From Anaerolineae bacterium (GTDB taxonomy: Bacteria > Chloroflexota > Anaerolineae > Anaerolineales > UBA4823): 64,000 nucleotides of DNA. Where the stretch lies: NCBI GenBank assembly GCA_003327455.1, contig QOQU01000003.1:1-64000 (forward strand), read 5' to 3'. A model generated the notes under the pieces. It did not search any database. It saw only the letters and a list, made by a program, of their open reading frames with translations, and was not told where the DNA came from. Made by a program: the position numbers and the translations under genes. Of the stretch, positions 49,578 through 57,812 are shown one piece after another; positions within the stretch are counted from its first letter, which is position 1, and each line of letters starts with the position of its first letter.

Positions 49578-49808
49578 GGACAACGAATGTCTTCGGCGTG
49601 CTTCCGAATAATGAACTTTTCCTTCCGAGAATTCGCAAGGGGGTACAAAAACGGAAAAACGAATGTCTTTGGGCTGCTTTAAGAATAACGACGACGTTGT
49701 TCTTTCAAATATTCGCAAGGGGATATAAAAATTGCAAAGCAAGTGTCTTCGGGCTACTTTCAAATCAAGACTTTCTCCTTCCCAAAATCTACCCGAGCAT
49801 CCTGAAAA
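49578..49808 (+). repeat. Decayed CRISPR repeat-spacer units beyond the array
   Basis: Three strongly diverged copies of the repeat continue the array: 49616-49652 (23 of 37 positions match the repeat), 49696-49732 (core TTCGCAAGGGGATA) and 49772-49808 (22 of 37, ending GCATCCTGAAAA). They are spaced 75-80 bp apart. The intervening segments are related to each other, sharing AACGAATGTCTT-GG-TGCTT or close variants at 49583, 49658 and 49738. Matches were counted by eye. Confidence 0.75.
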
Positions 49809-49820
49809 CCAGTGCACTTT

Positions 49821-50170
49821 TCCATTCATTCGCCTCCATTCAACTAACCTCAATAGACGTCCATTCGTGTGCATTCGCGTTCATTGGCGGTCATCCATCA
49901 ACCATTGATAGGCGTCCATTGGCGTTCATTCGCGGTTATCCATCAACCATCGATAGGCGTCCATTCATTCGCCTCCATTCGACTAACTTCAATAGACGTC
50001 CATTCGTGTGCATTCGCGTTCATTGGCGGTCATCCATCAACCATCGATAGGCGTCCATCCATTCGCCTCCATCCAACTAACTTCAATAGACGTCCATTCG
50101 TGTCCATTCGCGTTCTTTCGCGGTCATCTATCAACCATCTCTTCGCGTCCATTTGCGTTCATTCGCGTTT
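49821..50170 (+). repeat. 94-bp tandem repeat
   Basis: Three units of 94 bp (49821-49914, 49960-50053, 50054-50147) with a 45-bp partial unit at 49915-49959 and a tail to about 50170. Units begin TCCATTCATTCGCCTCCATT and contain CAATAGACGTCCATTCG and the smaller repeated word CATTCGCGTTCATT. Units 1 and 2 differ at few positions; unit 3 is more diverged. A frame open through this stretch is repeat-derived and not considered a gene. Confidence 0.85.
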
Positions 50171-50177
50171 CAAAATC

Positions 50178-50206
50178 TTGCATTTTTGCGCAATTTTTGC
50201 TATAAT
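50178..50206 (+). promoter_or_regulatory. Extended -10 promoter with palindromic operator before the DeoR gene
   Basis: TTGCAT (50178-50183), 17-base spacer, TATAAT (50201-50206) with TG one base upstream (TGCTATAAT, extended -10). Inside the spacer lies the perfect palindrome TTGCGCAA (50186-50193), well placed for autoregulation by the DeoR protein. Confidence 0.65.
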
Positions 50207-50263
50207 TATCTTCAAGTTTTATCAAGTCTTTTCAGGTTTGCGCATCGGTCAGGCTTTCTTCCT

Positions 50264-51061
50264 ATGGATACCGTTCAGATCCCCGCTTCTCTTTCCCTGA
50301 TCCCCGCTCAGCGTCATGAGTTGCTCTTAAAAGTGCTGGCAGCCCAACGCATCGCCTCCTGTGCCGCCCTTGCCGAAGCGCTGAATGTCTCCGAATCAAC
50401 TGTCCGCCGTGATCTCGAAATCCTCGAAAAACAGGGCTTAATCGAGCGCACGCGCGGCGGAGCAATTCTCAACGAACGGATTCGCTATGAAGCCGAGTTT
50501 GTCCAGCGCGCCCAGCGCATGATTGAGGAAAAACGCCTGATCGGTCGGGCGGCTGCCGCTCTGGTGGAACCCGGCGATGTGATCTTTGCCAACTCTGGCA
50601 CAACCACCGAACAGGTTTTACGCCATATTCGCGGTGTTCCCAACGTCACGGTCTTCACCAACAATACCGCCCTGCTCAATGATGGCTATGAGTTCGACTA
50701 TGAACTGGTCGTATTGGGTGGCAGTTATTTACCGCTTTCCAAAGCGGTCGTCGGTCCTCTGACCTCCGCCAATCTCAGTCAGGTCTATGCCACCAAAACC
50801 TTTATTGGTATCGAAGGGATCAGCCTGCGGTATGGTTGTACGGTTTCGACCTTTCCAGAAGCAGAGATTATCCGCCTGATGATCGAACACACCCAGGGTC
50901 CGGTGGTCGTAGTCAGCGATCACACCAAATGGGGTGCAGTGTCCAACCACCTCATCGCCCGGCTCGAGCAGGTAGATAAGCTGATCACCGACCGCGGTCT
51001 GGATGCCAACGCGCGCATGGCGTTGATTTCTCGCTCGATTGAGGTCATTGTAGCAACCTGA
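50264..51061 (+). CDS. DeoR/GlpR-family transcriptional regulator
   Basis: 265 aa from ATG 50264. N-terminal DeoR-type helix-turn-helix (RHELLLKVLAAQRIASCAAL, LNVSESTVRRDLEILEKQGL, IERTRGGA). The C-terminal sensor domain has ISOCOT-fold motifs: FANSGTTTEQVLRHI, VFTNN, and SDHTKWG near the end. Such regulators usually repress sugar or nucleoside catabolism and release DNA upon binding a phosphorylated metabolite. It lies upstream of the amine-degradation genes and probably controls them. Confidence 0.88.
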   Translation: MDTVQIPASLSLIPAQRHELLLKVLAAQRIASCAALAEALNVSESTVRRDLEILEKQGLIERTRGGAILNERIRYEAEFVQRAQRMIEEKRLIGRAAAALVEPGDVIFANSGTTTEQVLRHIRGVPNVTVFTNNTALLNDGYEFDYELVVLGGSYLPLSKAVVGPLTSANLSQVYATKTFIGIEGISLRYGCTVSTFPEAEIIRLMIEHTQGPVVVVSDHTKWGAVSNHLIARLEQVDKLITDRGLDANARMALISRSIEVIVAT

Positions 51062-51071
51062 AGCCTGCTCT

Positions 51072-51169
51072 CTGATTGCAAAGCGGTCTGGAAGTGGGAA
51101 GCGTTTGAGATTGGTTGCTGGCTGAGTGCGGAGTGGTGTTTGAATAGGTCGGATTGGGCCTGATTGCAA
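51072..51169 (+). promoter_or_regulatory. Direct repeat in the gap before the flavoprotein gene
   Basis: CTGATTGCAAA occurs twice (51072-51082 and 51159-51169), 87 bp apart, in the 157-bp gap between the DeoR gene and its downstream target. Paired direct repeats can be binding sites for a looping regulator. The TTGC half resembles the TTGCGCAA palindrome upstream of the DeoR gene. Speculative. Confidence 0.3.
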
Positions 51170-51218
51170 AAATACTTTTGTCCAGCGATGGACATGAATC
51201 TCTACTGGAGGTGAATTT

Positions 51219-53645
51219 GTGAAAGAACAAGCCCAAGTCGTTGTCATCGGAGGCGGAATTTTTGGGGTTAGCATTGCCTATCATCTTGCCAAACGGGGCT
51301 GGACGGATGTCGTGCTGCTGGAAAAGATGGATATTGCCAGTGGCGAAACCGGTCACGCGGCCGGGTTGGTCACGCAATTTGCTACCTCGGAAACGTTAAT
51401 GCAAATCCGCAAATATAGCGTGGAGCTATACACCCAACTAGGGCTGTTGAATGTGGTCGGCAGTTTGCGCGTTGCTTCCAGCCCGGAACAATTTAAGGAA
51501 CTGCAACGCAGTGTCAGCCGGGCAAAAGGCATAGGGATGGAGGTCGAGATTATCTCGCCTGCCGAAGCGGTCAAGATTATGCCGGCTTTGAGCGATAAGG
51601 ATTTATATGGCGCCATTTATTTGCCCGATGATGGACATCTCGACCCCTATTTGACGACCACGCACATGGCCGGTCTGGCGAAAGAGATGGGCGTGGAAAT
51701 CTGCACCAATACGCGAGTGACCGGCATCGAACTGACGCCGCGCGGCGAAATCGAGCGCGTCCTGACCGATAAAGGGGCGATTCGGACGGAGATTGTGATC
51801 AACGCGGCCGGTTTATGGGCGCCGCGCGTGGCAGCCATGGCCGGGATTCATATCCCGACCACGCCGGTTGACCATCAGCACATTGCCTTGAAAGCCATCC
51901 CGGGCAAAGAATTCGATCACAAAACGCCGTGCTTGCGCGACCCGGATAACCTGATCTATCTACGCGAAGAACAGGGTGGGCTGGTGATCGGCGGTTATGA
52001 GCCCAACCCGAAAGAGCGCTGGATCGATGGCGTGCCCTGGGAGCATGGGAACACTTCTCTGCCGCCGGATTTCGAGCGCTTTGAGCAGTTGTTGGAAGGG
52101 GCAATTCGGCGCATCCCCATCTTAGAGAACGCCGAAATGTTGAAACTGATCTGCCATCCGGGGGCGTATTCGCCGGATTGCCAGCCGATGATCGGGCCGA
52201 TGCCGCAGGTGCGGGGCATGTGGATGGCGTGTGGTATGTCATTGAATGGCTTTGGAGGTGCCGGTGGGATTGGCAAGCTGTTAGCCGAGTGGATCATCGA
52301 CGGCGAACCGTCGTGGGATGTGTATGCCTTCAAAGCCAGCCGCTTCGGCAACTACTACACCAGTTATTATTACACCACCGAGCGTACCCGCGAAGGGGTG
52401 AAGTATTACTATCGCTTGAAATTCCCGAATGACGAAAACGAATGGGCGCGCCCGCACCGCGTTTCGCCACTGCATCACCGTCTGCAAGAATTGGGCGCCG
52501 TGTTTGGGGAAAAGTTTGGCTGGGAGCGGGTGAATTACTTCCAACCCGGGCAGGAGAGCCGCCGCATGGGCGCCGATCAGCGCAAATGGGGCTGGGGCAA
52601 GCCGCCCTATTTTGAACGCCTGCGGGTCGAACACACGGCGGCGCGCGAGCGGGTGGCGATCTTTGATTTCACCTCCTTTGGCAAGATCGAACTGCGCGGC
52701 CCTGGAGCATTGCCGCTCTTGCAGCGGGTGGCGGATAGCAATATTGACCGTCCGGTTGGCAGTGCGATCTACACTCAGTTCTTGAACACGCGCGGAGGAG
52801 TGGAAGCCGACCTGACCGTGACCCGCCTGGGAGAAGATCGTTTTTGGGTGATTACCGGTTCCTCGTTCATTGCCAACGATCTGGCCTGGTTGCGGATGCA
52901 CCAGCGCCCCGAAGATGGGGAAGTGGAAATCCGCGATATCACCACCGAATGGGCGTGTATTCCCGTATGGGGTCCGCAAGCACGGGCGACGCTTGCCAAA
53001 GTGACCGGCGATGATGTCTCCAACGCAGCTATTCCTTACCTGCGAGCAGCCTGGATCGAGATCAATGGCACGAAAGTCTTGGCCCAGCGGGTGAGCTACA
53101 TCGGCGAACTGGGTTGGGAGTTGTATGTGCCGTGGGAGCGTGCCATCCAGGTTTGGGATCGGTTGTGGGCGGCCGGACAGGAATTCGGCATTGAGCCGGG
53201 CGGTTACAAAGTTGCCGATTGCCTGCGCCTGGAAAAGGGCTATCGGTACTTTACCGGTGATGTCACGCCGCGCGAGAATCCCTATGAGGCTGGTCTGGGC
53301 TTTTGTGTTGACCTGGAGAAAGGCGATTTTATCGGCAAAGAGGCGCTCTTGAAAGCCAAACAGGAAGGTATCCGGCGGAAACTTTGTACCCTCACCCTTG
53401 AGGGCGAAGATTGGTTGCCGGTCTATGGAGGTGAAGCGGTTTATCTGGATGGCAAAGTGATCAGCCGCGTGCGCAGCGGCGGATATGGCTTCACGGTGAA
53501 AAAGAACATCATCTATGCCTATCTACCGCTTGAGCTTGCCAAAGCGGGCAACGCCTTTCAGGTGGAATTGTTCGACCAGCGCGTTCAGGCAGTGGTAGGT
53601 CCGACGGTACTGGTGGATCCCAAAGGTGAGAAACTGCGTGCCTGA
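51219..53645 (+). CDS. Dimethylglycine/sarcosine dehydrogenase-like flavoprotein with GcvT domain
   Basis: 808 aa, GTG start behind CTGGAGGTGAA. N-terminal FAD-binding Rossmann motif VVVIGGGIFGVSIAYHLAKR, then SGETGHAAGLVTQF in which His46 matches the histidine carrying covalent FAD in dimethylglycine dehydrogenase. A DAO-type domain fills the first half; the second half is a folate-binding GcvT domain (ERVAIFDFTSFGKIELRGPG; LGWELYVPWERAIQVWD; LRLEKGYRYFTGDVTPRENP). Length and layout equal mammalian DMGDH and SARDH. Expected role: oxidative N-demethylation, with the methyl carbon passed to tetrahydrofolate. The exact amine is not known. Confidence 0.88.
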   Translation: MKEQAQVVVIGGGIFGVSIAYHLAKRGWTDVVLLEKMDIASGETGHAAGLVTQFATSETLMQIRKYSVELYTQLGLLNVVGSLRVASSPEQFKELQRSVSRAKGIGMEVEIISPAEAVKIMPALSDKDLYGAIYLPDDGHLDPYLTTTHMAGLAKEMGVEICTNTRVTGIELTPRGEIERVLTDKGAIRTEIVINAAGLWAPRVAAMAGIHIPTTPVDHQHIALKAIPGKEFDHKTPCLRDPDNLIYLREEQGGLVIGGYEPNPKERWIDGVPWEHGNTSLPPDFERFEQLLEGAIRRIPILENAEMLKLICHPGAYSPDCQPMIGPMPQVRGMWMACGMSLNGFGGAGGIGKLLAEWIIDGEPSWDVYAFKASRFGNYYTSYYYTTERTREGVKYYYRLKFPNDENEWARPHRVSPLHHRLQELGAVFGEKFGWERVNYFQPGQESRRMGADQRKWGWGKPPYFERLRVEHTAARERVAIFDFTSFGKIELRGPGALPLLQRVADSNIDRPVGSAIYTQFLNTRGGVEADLTVTRLGEDRFWVITGSSFIANDLAWLRMHQRPEDGEVEIRDITTEWACIPVWGPQARATLAKVTGDDVSNAAIPYLRAAWIEINGTKVLAQRVSYIGELGWELYVPWERAIQVWDRLWAAGQEFGIEPGGYKVADCLRLEKGYRYFTGDVTPRENPYEAGLGFCVDLEKGDFIGKEALLKAKQEGIRRKLCTLTLEGEDWLPVYGGEAVYLDGKVISRVRSGGYGFTVKKNIIYAYLPLELAKAGNAFQVELFDQRVQAVVGPTVLVDPKGEKLRA

Positions 53646-53679
53646 TGACTTGAGAGCCGAGCGTCAGCCACCGCTTGAG

Positions 53680-53713
53680 GGCGAAGCAGCTCTCGCCATA
53701 GAGCTGCTTCGCC
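53680..53713 (+). terminator. Strong stem-loop after the flavoprotein gene
   Basis: GGCGAAGCAGCTCT (53680-53693) pairs perfectly with AGAGCTGCTTCGCC (53700-53713), 6-nt loop, 14 bp. No T-tract follows, so it may be an mRNA-end stabiliser or attenuator more than a classical terminator. The 179-bp gap to the Rieske gene holds nothing else clear. Confidence 0.5.
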
Positions 53714-53824
53714 AGGGCGGGCGATGAGCAGGCCAGCAAAAAATCAATTGGAAGGTTAGTGGTGCAAAGCTACCCAGAACCGATGATCCTTAATGAATAA
53801 CTTTATTGGTAAAGGAGAACAGCA

Positions 53825-55087
53825 ATGAGCACATTTACAGAGACAGAAATCAAAAAAATCAAAGAATACATTCAATCCCGGCAGGAGTGGCATGGCTTAC
53901 CACGCCCCTTCTATCATGATGAACTGGTGTATCGCGCCGAGTTAGAGGTTTTCTGGCGCAGGGGCTGGTTGTTTGCCGGGCATGCCTGTCAGATTCCCAA
54001 TCCAGGCGATTATTTTCTCTACGACATTGACACCGACTCGGTCATCATCGCCCGCGGCGATGATGGGGCAGTGAAGGCATTTCATAATGTCTGCCGCCAC
54101 CGTGGCTCGCTGGTGTGTGTCGAACCCGAAGGGCATGTCCATCGTTTTATCTGTCCCTATCATCAATGGGCGTATGGACGCGATGGACGTCTGGTCACTT
54201 ATCGCGGCATGCAGGAAGGGCTGGATAAATCGCAGCTTGGACTGCGCCCGGTGCATGTGCGCGATGTCGAAGGGTTGATCTTTATCAGCCTTGCCGAAAA
54301 TCCGCCGGATTTTGAGCCGGCTTACGAAGCAATTGCTCCTTACGCCCGGCCGCAAGGTTTCAACCGTGCCAAGATTGCCAAGATTCTGGATTATGAAGTG
54401 CCGGCGAACTGGAAGCTGGTTTGGGAAAACAACCGCGAGTGCTATCACTGCAACGTCAATCATCCACAGTACATTAAAGCCAACTTTGATCATTATAACG
54501 AAGACGACACCATCGAAAGGGTCGCTGTCCAATTGCATGCTGTGACCACCCGCTCGGAGGAAAAGTGGGCAAAACTGGGATTGGCCGTCACGCACACCAA
54601 AACGGGCATGTCAGAGTTTCCCGATCCGGACACCGGTTTGTGGTATCTGGCGAACCGCACGCCGCTGGTGGATGGCTATGTCAGCGAGAGCATGGATGGC
54701 AAGCAGGTGGCACCTCTGATGGGGGATTACCCCGACCCAGACGTGGGTACCCTGCGCATTCGCACCATGCCCAACTTCTGGAATCATTCCAGTTGTGATC
54801 ATGGCGTCTCGGTGCGTTTGACCCCCAACGGCATTTACTCTACCAAAGTACGCATGTACTGGGTGGTAGATCAAAACGCCGAAGAGGGCAAGGATTATCA
54901 ACTGGAGAAACTCCTGCCGTTCTGGCAGTTGACCGCCGAACAAGACTGGGATATTTGTAAGAATGCCCAGTTGGGTGTAAACTCGCGGGCATACATACCT
55001 GGACCGCTCTCGACTTATAAGGAGTACAACGTCGATCGCTTCTTGCGCTGGTATCTGAAAGAACTCGACAAGGGCATCTCAGCGTAA
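53825..55087 (+). CDS. Rieske non-heme iron oxygenase, betaine-demethylase type
   Basis: 420 aa. Rieske cluster ligands Cys90-x-His92 (NVCRHRGSLVC) and Cys110-x2-His113 (CPYHQWAYGRDG). Mononuclear iron site His208 and His213 in WENNRECYHCNVNHP. The size and NRECYHC...NHP motif resemble GbcA, stachydrine demethylase and related ring-hydroxylating-type oxygenases acting on quaternary amines. These need O2 and a reductase partner; no reductase gene is in this cluster. AAAGGAGAACAGCA precedes the ATG. Confidence 0.87.
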   Translation: MSTFTETEIKKIKEYIQSRQEWHGLPRPFYHDELVYRAELEVFWRRGWLFAGHACQIPNPGDYFLYDIDTDSVIIARGDDGAVKAFHNVCRHRGSLVCVEPEGHVHRFICPYHQWAYGRDGRLVTYRGMQEGLDKSQLGLRPVHVRDVEGLIFISLAENPPDFEPAYEAIAPYARPQGFNRAKIAKILDYEVPANWKLVWENNRECYHCNVNHPQYIKANFDHYNEDDTIERVAVQLHAVTTRSEEKWAKLGLAVTHTKTGMSEFPDPDTGLWYLANRTPLVDGYVSESMDGKQVAPLMGDYPDPDVGTLRIRTMPNFWNHSSCDHGVSVRLTPNGIYSTKVRMYWVVDQNAEEGKDYQLEKLLPFWQLTAEQDWDICKNAQLGVNSRAYIPGPLSTYKEYNVDRFLRWYLKELDKGISA

Positions 55088-55091
55088 ATCC

Positions 55092-55128
55092 AAAGCCTCC
55101 CGTAAATCCGATGATTACGGGAGGCTTT
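55092..55128 (+). terminator. Perfect 14-bp hairpin after the Rieske gene
   Basis: AAAGCCTCCCGTAA (55092-55105) and TTACGGGAGGCTTT (55115-55128) with a 9-nt loop. A on the 5' side and T on the 3' side of the stem fit a factor-independent terminator acting in either direction, although the trailing T-run is short. It sits 27 bases before the methyltransferase start. Confidence 0.75.
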
Positions 55129-55155
55129 GTCAAAATCTTGATATTGGAGCAGATT

Positions 55156-56607
55156 GTGTTTACCTATTCAGAATTGCTAACCGCCGAACAAGTTGAACGC
55201 ACCCATCAGGCTTCGTTGCAAATTCTGGCTGAAGTTGGAATGCTGGTGCGCAACGAAAAAGCGCGTCAAATCTTTGCCCGACACGGTTGCCAGGTGGATG
55301 AAGAAACGCATCTGGTGCGCTTCCCGCCTCAGGTGGTGGAGGAATTTCGCCAGATGTTGCCACCCAAATTCGTCTTTCGCGGGCGAGACGAGAGATTCGA
55401 TAAAGTGTTGCCGGATGATAGCCCGGTCATTGTGACTGCGTCCTCCGCTCCGAATATCATCGATCCGCTCAGCGGAGAGGAACGGCGCTCGACCTCGGAG
55501 GACATCGCCCGCATTGCCTATTTGATCAACGAACTGCCCGGCTACGATGTCTTCTCCATTTCGACCCTTGCCGAAGATGCGCCGCCGGGCTATTTTACGC
55601 TGGCGCGCCTCTATCCGGCGCTGAAGAACTGCCTGAAGCCGGTGCGCAGCACGGCAACGGACCTGGATGATGCCCAAAAGGTGCTTCAGTTAGGCGCGCT
55701 GATCGCTGGCGATGAAAAGACCTACGCCCAGCGACCTTTTATCACCCACCACTTCTGCCCGGTCGTTTCACCCCTGACCATGGATGTGGCTTCGACCGAA
55801 TTGACCATTTTCTTCACCGAAAAGGGTTTTCCAGTTTATCCGAGCATTGTCCCAAACGGCGGTCTGACCTCTCCGATGACGATGAGTGGCACGCTGGTGC
55901 AGGGCAACGCTGAATTTCTGGCGGCGGCGGTCTTGATGCAAATGGTCAAACCGCAAACCCCGCTGATCTATTCAACCCTGCCAACCATCGCCGATATGCG
56001 CACCGGGGCGTACGCCTCGGGTGGGGTGGAGTGCGGGATGCTGCACATGGCTTTTGCCCAAATGGCGCGCTTCTATGGCGTCCCCAGTGGTGGTTATATC
56101 GGCTTGAGCAACTCCAAAATCAACGATGCCCAATCGGGCTTTGAAACCGGCATTTCCTCCACCGCAGCCTTGTTGGGCGGTGCAAATATGCTCAATATGG
56201 GCGGGTTGCTGGATGCCCTGAAGGCGTTTGACTTTGCCAAAGCGGTGATTGATGATGAGATCGCCCAAATGCTCAAGCGTATCCAGCGCGGCATGGAATT
56301 CAGTGAAGAAAACCTGGCTTTGGATGTTATCGCCGAGGTTAAACCAGGCGGTACCTTTATGACCCATAAGCACACTGTCAAGTGGATGCGCAAAGCCGCT
56401 CTTATGCCGCGCATTGCCGACCGCGACCCGCGCGAGGTGTGGGAAAAGCGTGGCGCGCTGGATGCCTATCAACGCGCAAAACAACGCGCCGCTGAAATTT
56501 TGGCGAACCCGAACCCAGCCCTGTTCCCGCCTGAAATCGAAGACCGCATTCGGGCGGCTTTCCCGCAGATGGTGCGCGGTGAGGTGACACCGATCCAGAT
56601 CGGATAA
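55156..56607 (+). CDS. MttB-family trimethylamine/betaine:corrinoid methyltransferase, no pyrrolysine
   Basis: 483 aa from GTG 55156 with GGAG at 55146-55149; the upstream ATG at 55111 lies inside a terminator hairpin and is rejected. Sequence such as LTAEQVERTHQASLQILAEV, VTASSAPNIIDPLSGEERRS and GLSNSKINDAQSGFETGIS are MttB family. No in-frame amber codon interrupts it, so it belongs with the non-pyrrolysine members (glycine betaine, proline betaine, carnitine or related substrates), which pass a methyl group to a corrinoid protein. No corrinoid protein gene is near. Confidence 0.87.
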   Translation: MFTYSELLTAEQVERTHQASLQILAEVGMLVRNEKARQIFARHGCQVDEETHLVRFPPQVVEEFRQMLPPKFVFRGRDERFDKVLPDDSPVIVTASSAPNIIDPLSGEERRSTSEDIARIAYLINELPGYDVFSISTLAEDAPPGYFTLARLYPALKNCLKPVRSTATDLDDAQKVLQLGALIAGDEKTYAQRPFITHHFCPVVSPLTMDVASTELTIFFTEKGFPVYPSIVPNGGLTSPMTMSGTLVQGNAEFLAAAVLMQMVKPQTPLIYSTLPTIADMRTGAYASGGVECGMLHMAFAQMARFYGVPSGGYIGLSNSKINDAQSGFETGISSTAALLGGANMLNMGGLLDALKAFDFAKAVIDDEIAQMLKRIQRGMEFSEENLALDVIAEVKPGGTFMTHKHTVKWMRKAALMPRIADRDPREVWEKRGALDAYQRAKQRAAEILANPNPALFPPEIEDRIRAAFPQMVRGEVTPIQIG

Positions 56608-56694
56608 GCTGATGAGCTACCGGGAAAAACCATCTGGCAGGCTGGGCGCTGTTCTTGGCTGAATGATTGTATACTAATATTTAAGGAGAGCATC

Positions 56695-57633
56695 ATGAGA
56701 TTTTTCTTTGCCACCGATGTACATGGCTCGGAGATTTGTTGGAAGAAGTTCATCAGCGGGGGCAAGTTCTATGAAGTCGATACGTTGATCCTCGGCGGAG
56801 ATATGACCGGCAAAGCGATTATCCCCATTATCGCTCAGGGAAACAATAAATGGAAAGTGACCTTATTGGAGCAGGAGACCATTCTGGAGGGAAAAGAGGC
56901 GGTAGACAAGATGGTCACGACCATCATGAACCGCGGCTATTATCCCCATGTGACCGACCCAGACGAGGTGAAAGAGATCGCCGAAACTCCCGGACGTTCG
57001 GATGAACTTTTTGCCCAGTATGTGATCAAAACTGTCGAACGCTGGATGGAATACGCTGATGAAAAGCTGGCTGGCACCGGCATTACCTGCTATGTCTGCC
57101 CCGGCAATGATGATGTCTTTGAAATCGATGAGGTGATTGCGCAATCGAAAACGGTCAAACTGGCGGAGGGAAAGGTAGTCTGGCTGGATGAGCATCACGA
57201 AATGATCAGCACCGGCTGGTCGAATCCCACCCCCTGGGAGACCCACCGCGAAGAAGACGATGAAAAATTACTCCAACGCATCGAAGCCATGATCGCCCAA
57301 CTCAAAGATGTGAGCAATGCGGTCTTCAACCTGCACGCTCCACCTTATGGAAGCGGCCTCGATGAAGCACCGGAGTTAACCAAAGACATGCGCCTGGCAT
57401 ACGCGGGTCGTTCGATGGTGCCGGTGGGGAGCAAGGCGGTCTTGCAGGTGATCGAAAAATATCAACCGTTATTGAGCTTACATGGTCATATCCACGAAGG
57501 CAAAGGGACGCGCAAATATCGGCGCACCCTGTGCATTAACGCCGGCAGTCAGTATGAACAGGGCATTCTGCAGGGAGTTGTGGTTGAGCTGGACCCGAAG
57601 AAAATCCGCAGTTATGTCCTGACGACCGGCTAA
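56695..57633 (+). CDS. Metallophosphoesterase
   Basis: 312 aa. Calcineurin-like motifs in order: ATDVHGS (Asp8, His10), LGGDMTG, CPGNDD (the GND motif), NLHAPP and a late LHGHIHEGKG. An insertion of about 70 residues after the second motif is helical. Substrate unknown; such enzymes cut phosphate esters of nucleotides or lipids. TTAAGGAGAG precedes the ATG. It has the same direction as its neighbours, but a link to the amine pathway is not obvious. Confidence 0.85.
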   Translation: MRFFFATDVHGSEICWKKFISGGKFYEVDTLILGGDMTGKAIIPIIAQGNNKWKVTLLEQETILEGKEAVDKMVTTIMNRGYYPHVTDPDEVKEIAETPGRSDELFAQYVIKTVERWMEYADEKLAGTGITCYVCPGNDDVFEIDEVIAQSKTVKLAEGKVVWLDEHHEMISTGWSNPTPWETHREEDDEKLLQRIEAMIAQLKDVSNAVFNLHAPPYGSGLDEAPELTKDMRLAYAGRSMVPVGSKAVLQVIEKYQPLLSLHGHIHEGKGTRKYRRTLCINAGSQYEQGILQGVVVELDPKKIRSYVLTTG

Positions 57634-57812
57634 TGGAACGGTAAAACGGACAGGTTGTGTTTTGACGAGTGGAAGTTACGGAGAGATGAGGACAAATCCC
57701 TTGAAAGGAGGTGACGATCGGAAGGAAGTGAGACATTCTCAGGAACGCCGAAGGATTGTTTGCGGTGTTTCACAGTGATCTGTTTCCAAACCATAAATGA
57801 AAGGAGACAAGC
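57634..57812 (+). promoter_or_regulatory. Leader before the APC permease with an orphan Shine-Dalgarno
   Basis: GAAAGGAGGTGA (57703-57714), a full complement to the 16S 3' end, stands about 100 bases ahead of the permease, which has its own AAAGGAG. The nearest start is GTG 57728, giving a 16-codon frame to 57778. It may be a translated leader or a ribosome stand-by site. The same motif occurs before the ABC operon at 60017. Confidence 0.35.

Noticed and set aside
49523-50050. 175-codon frame across the array end and the tandem repeat
   Set aside because: It is composed of decayed repeats and the 94-bp tandem units, has no homology that I recognise and no ribosome-binding site.
55156-56607. 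Pyrrolysine-containing trimethylamine methyltransferase
   Set aside because: The frame runs to its end without an in-frame amber codon, so it is the non-pyrrolysine class.
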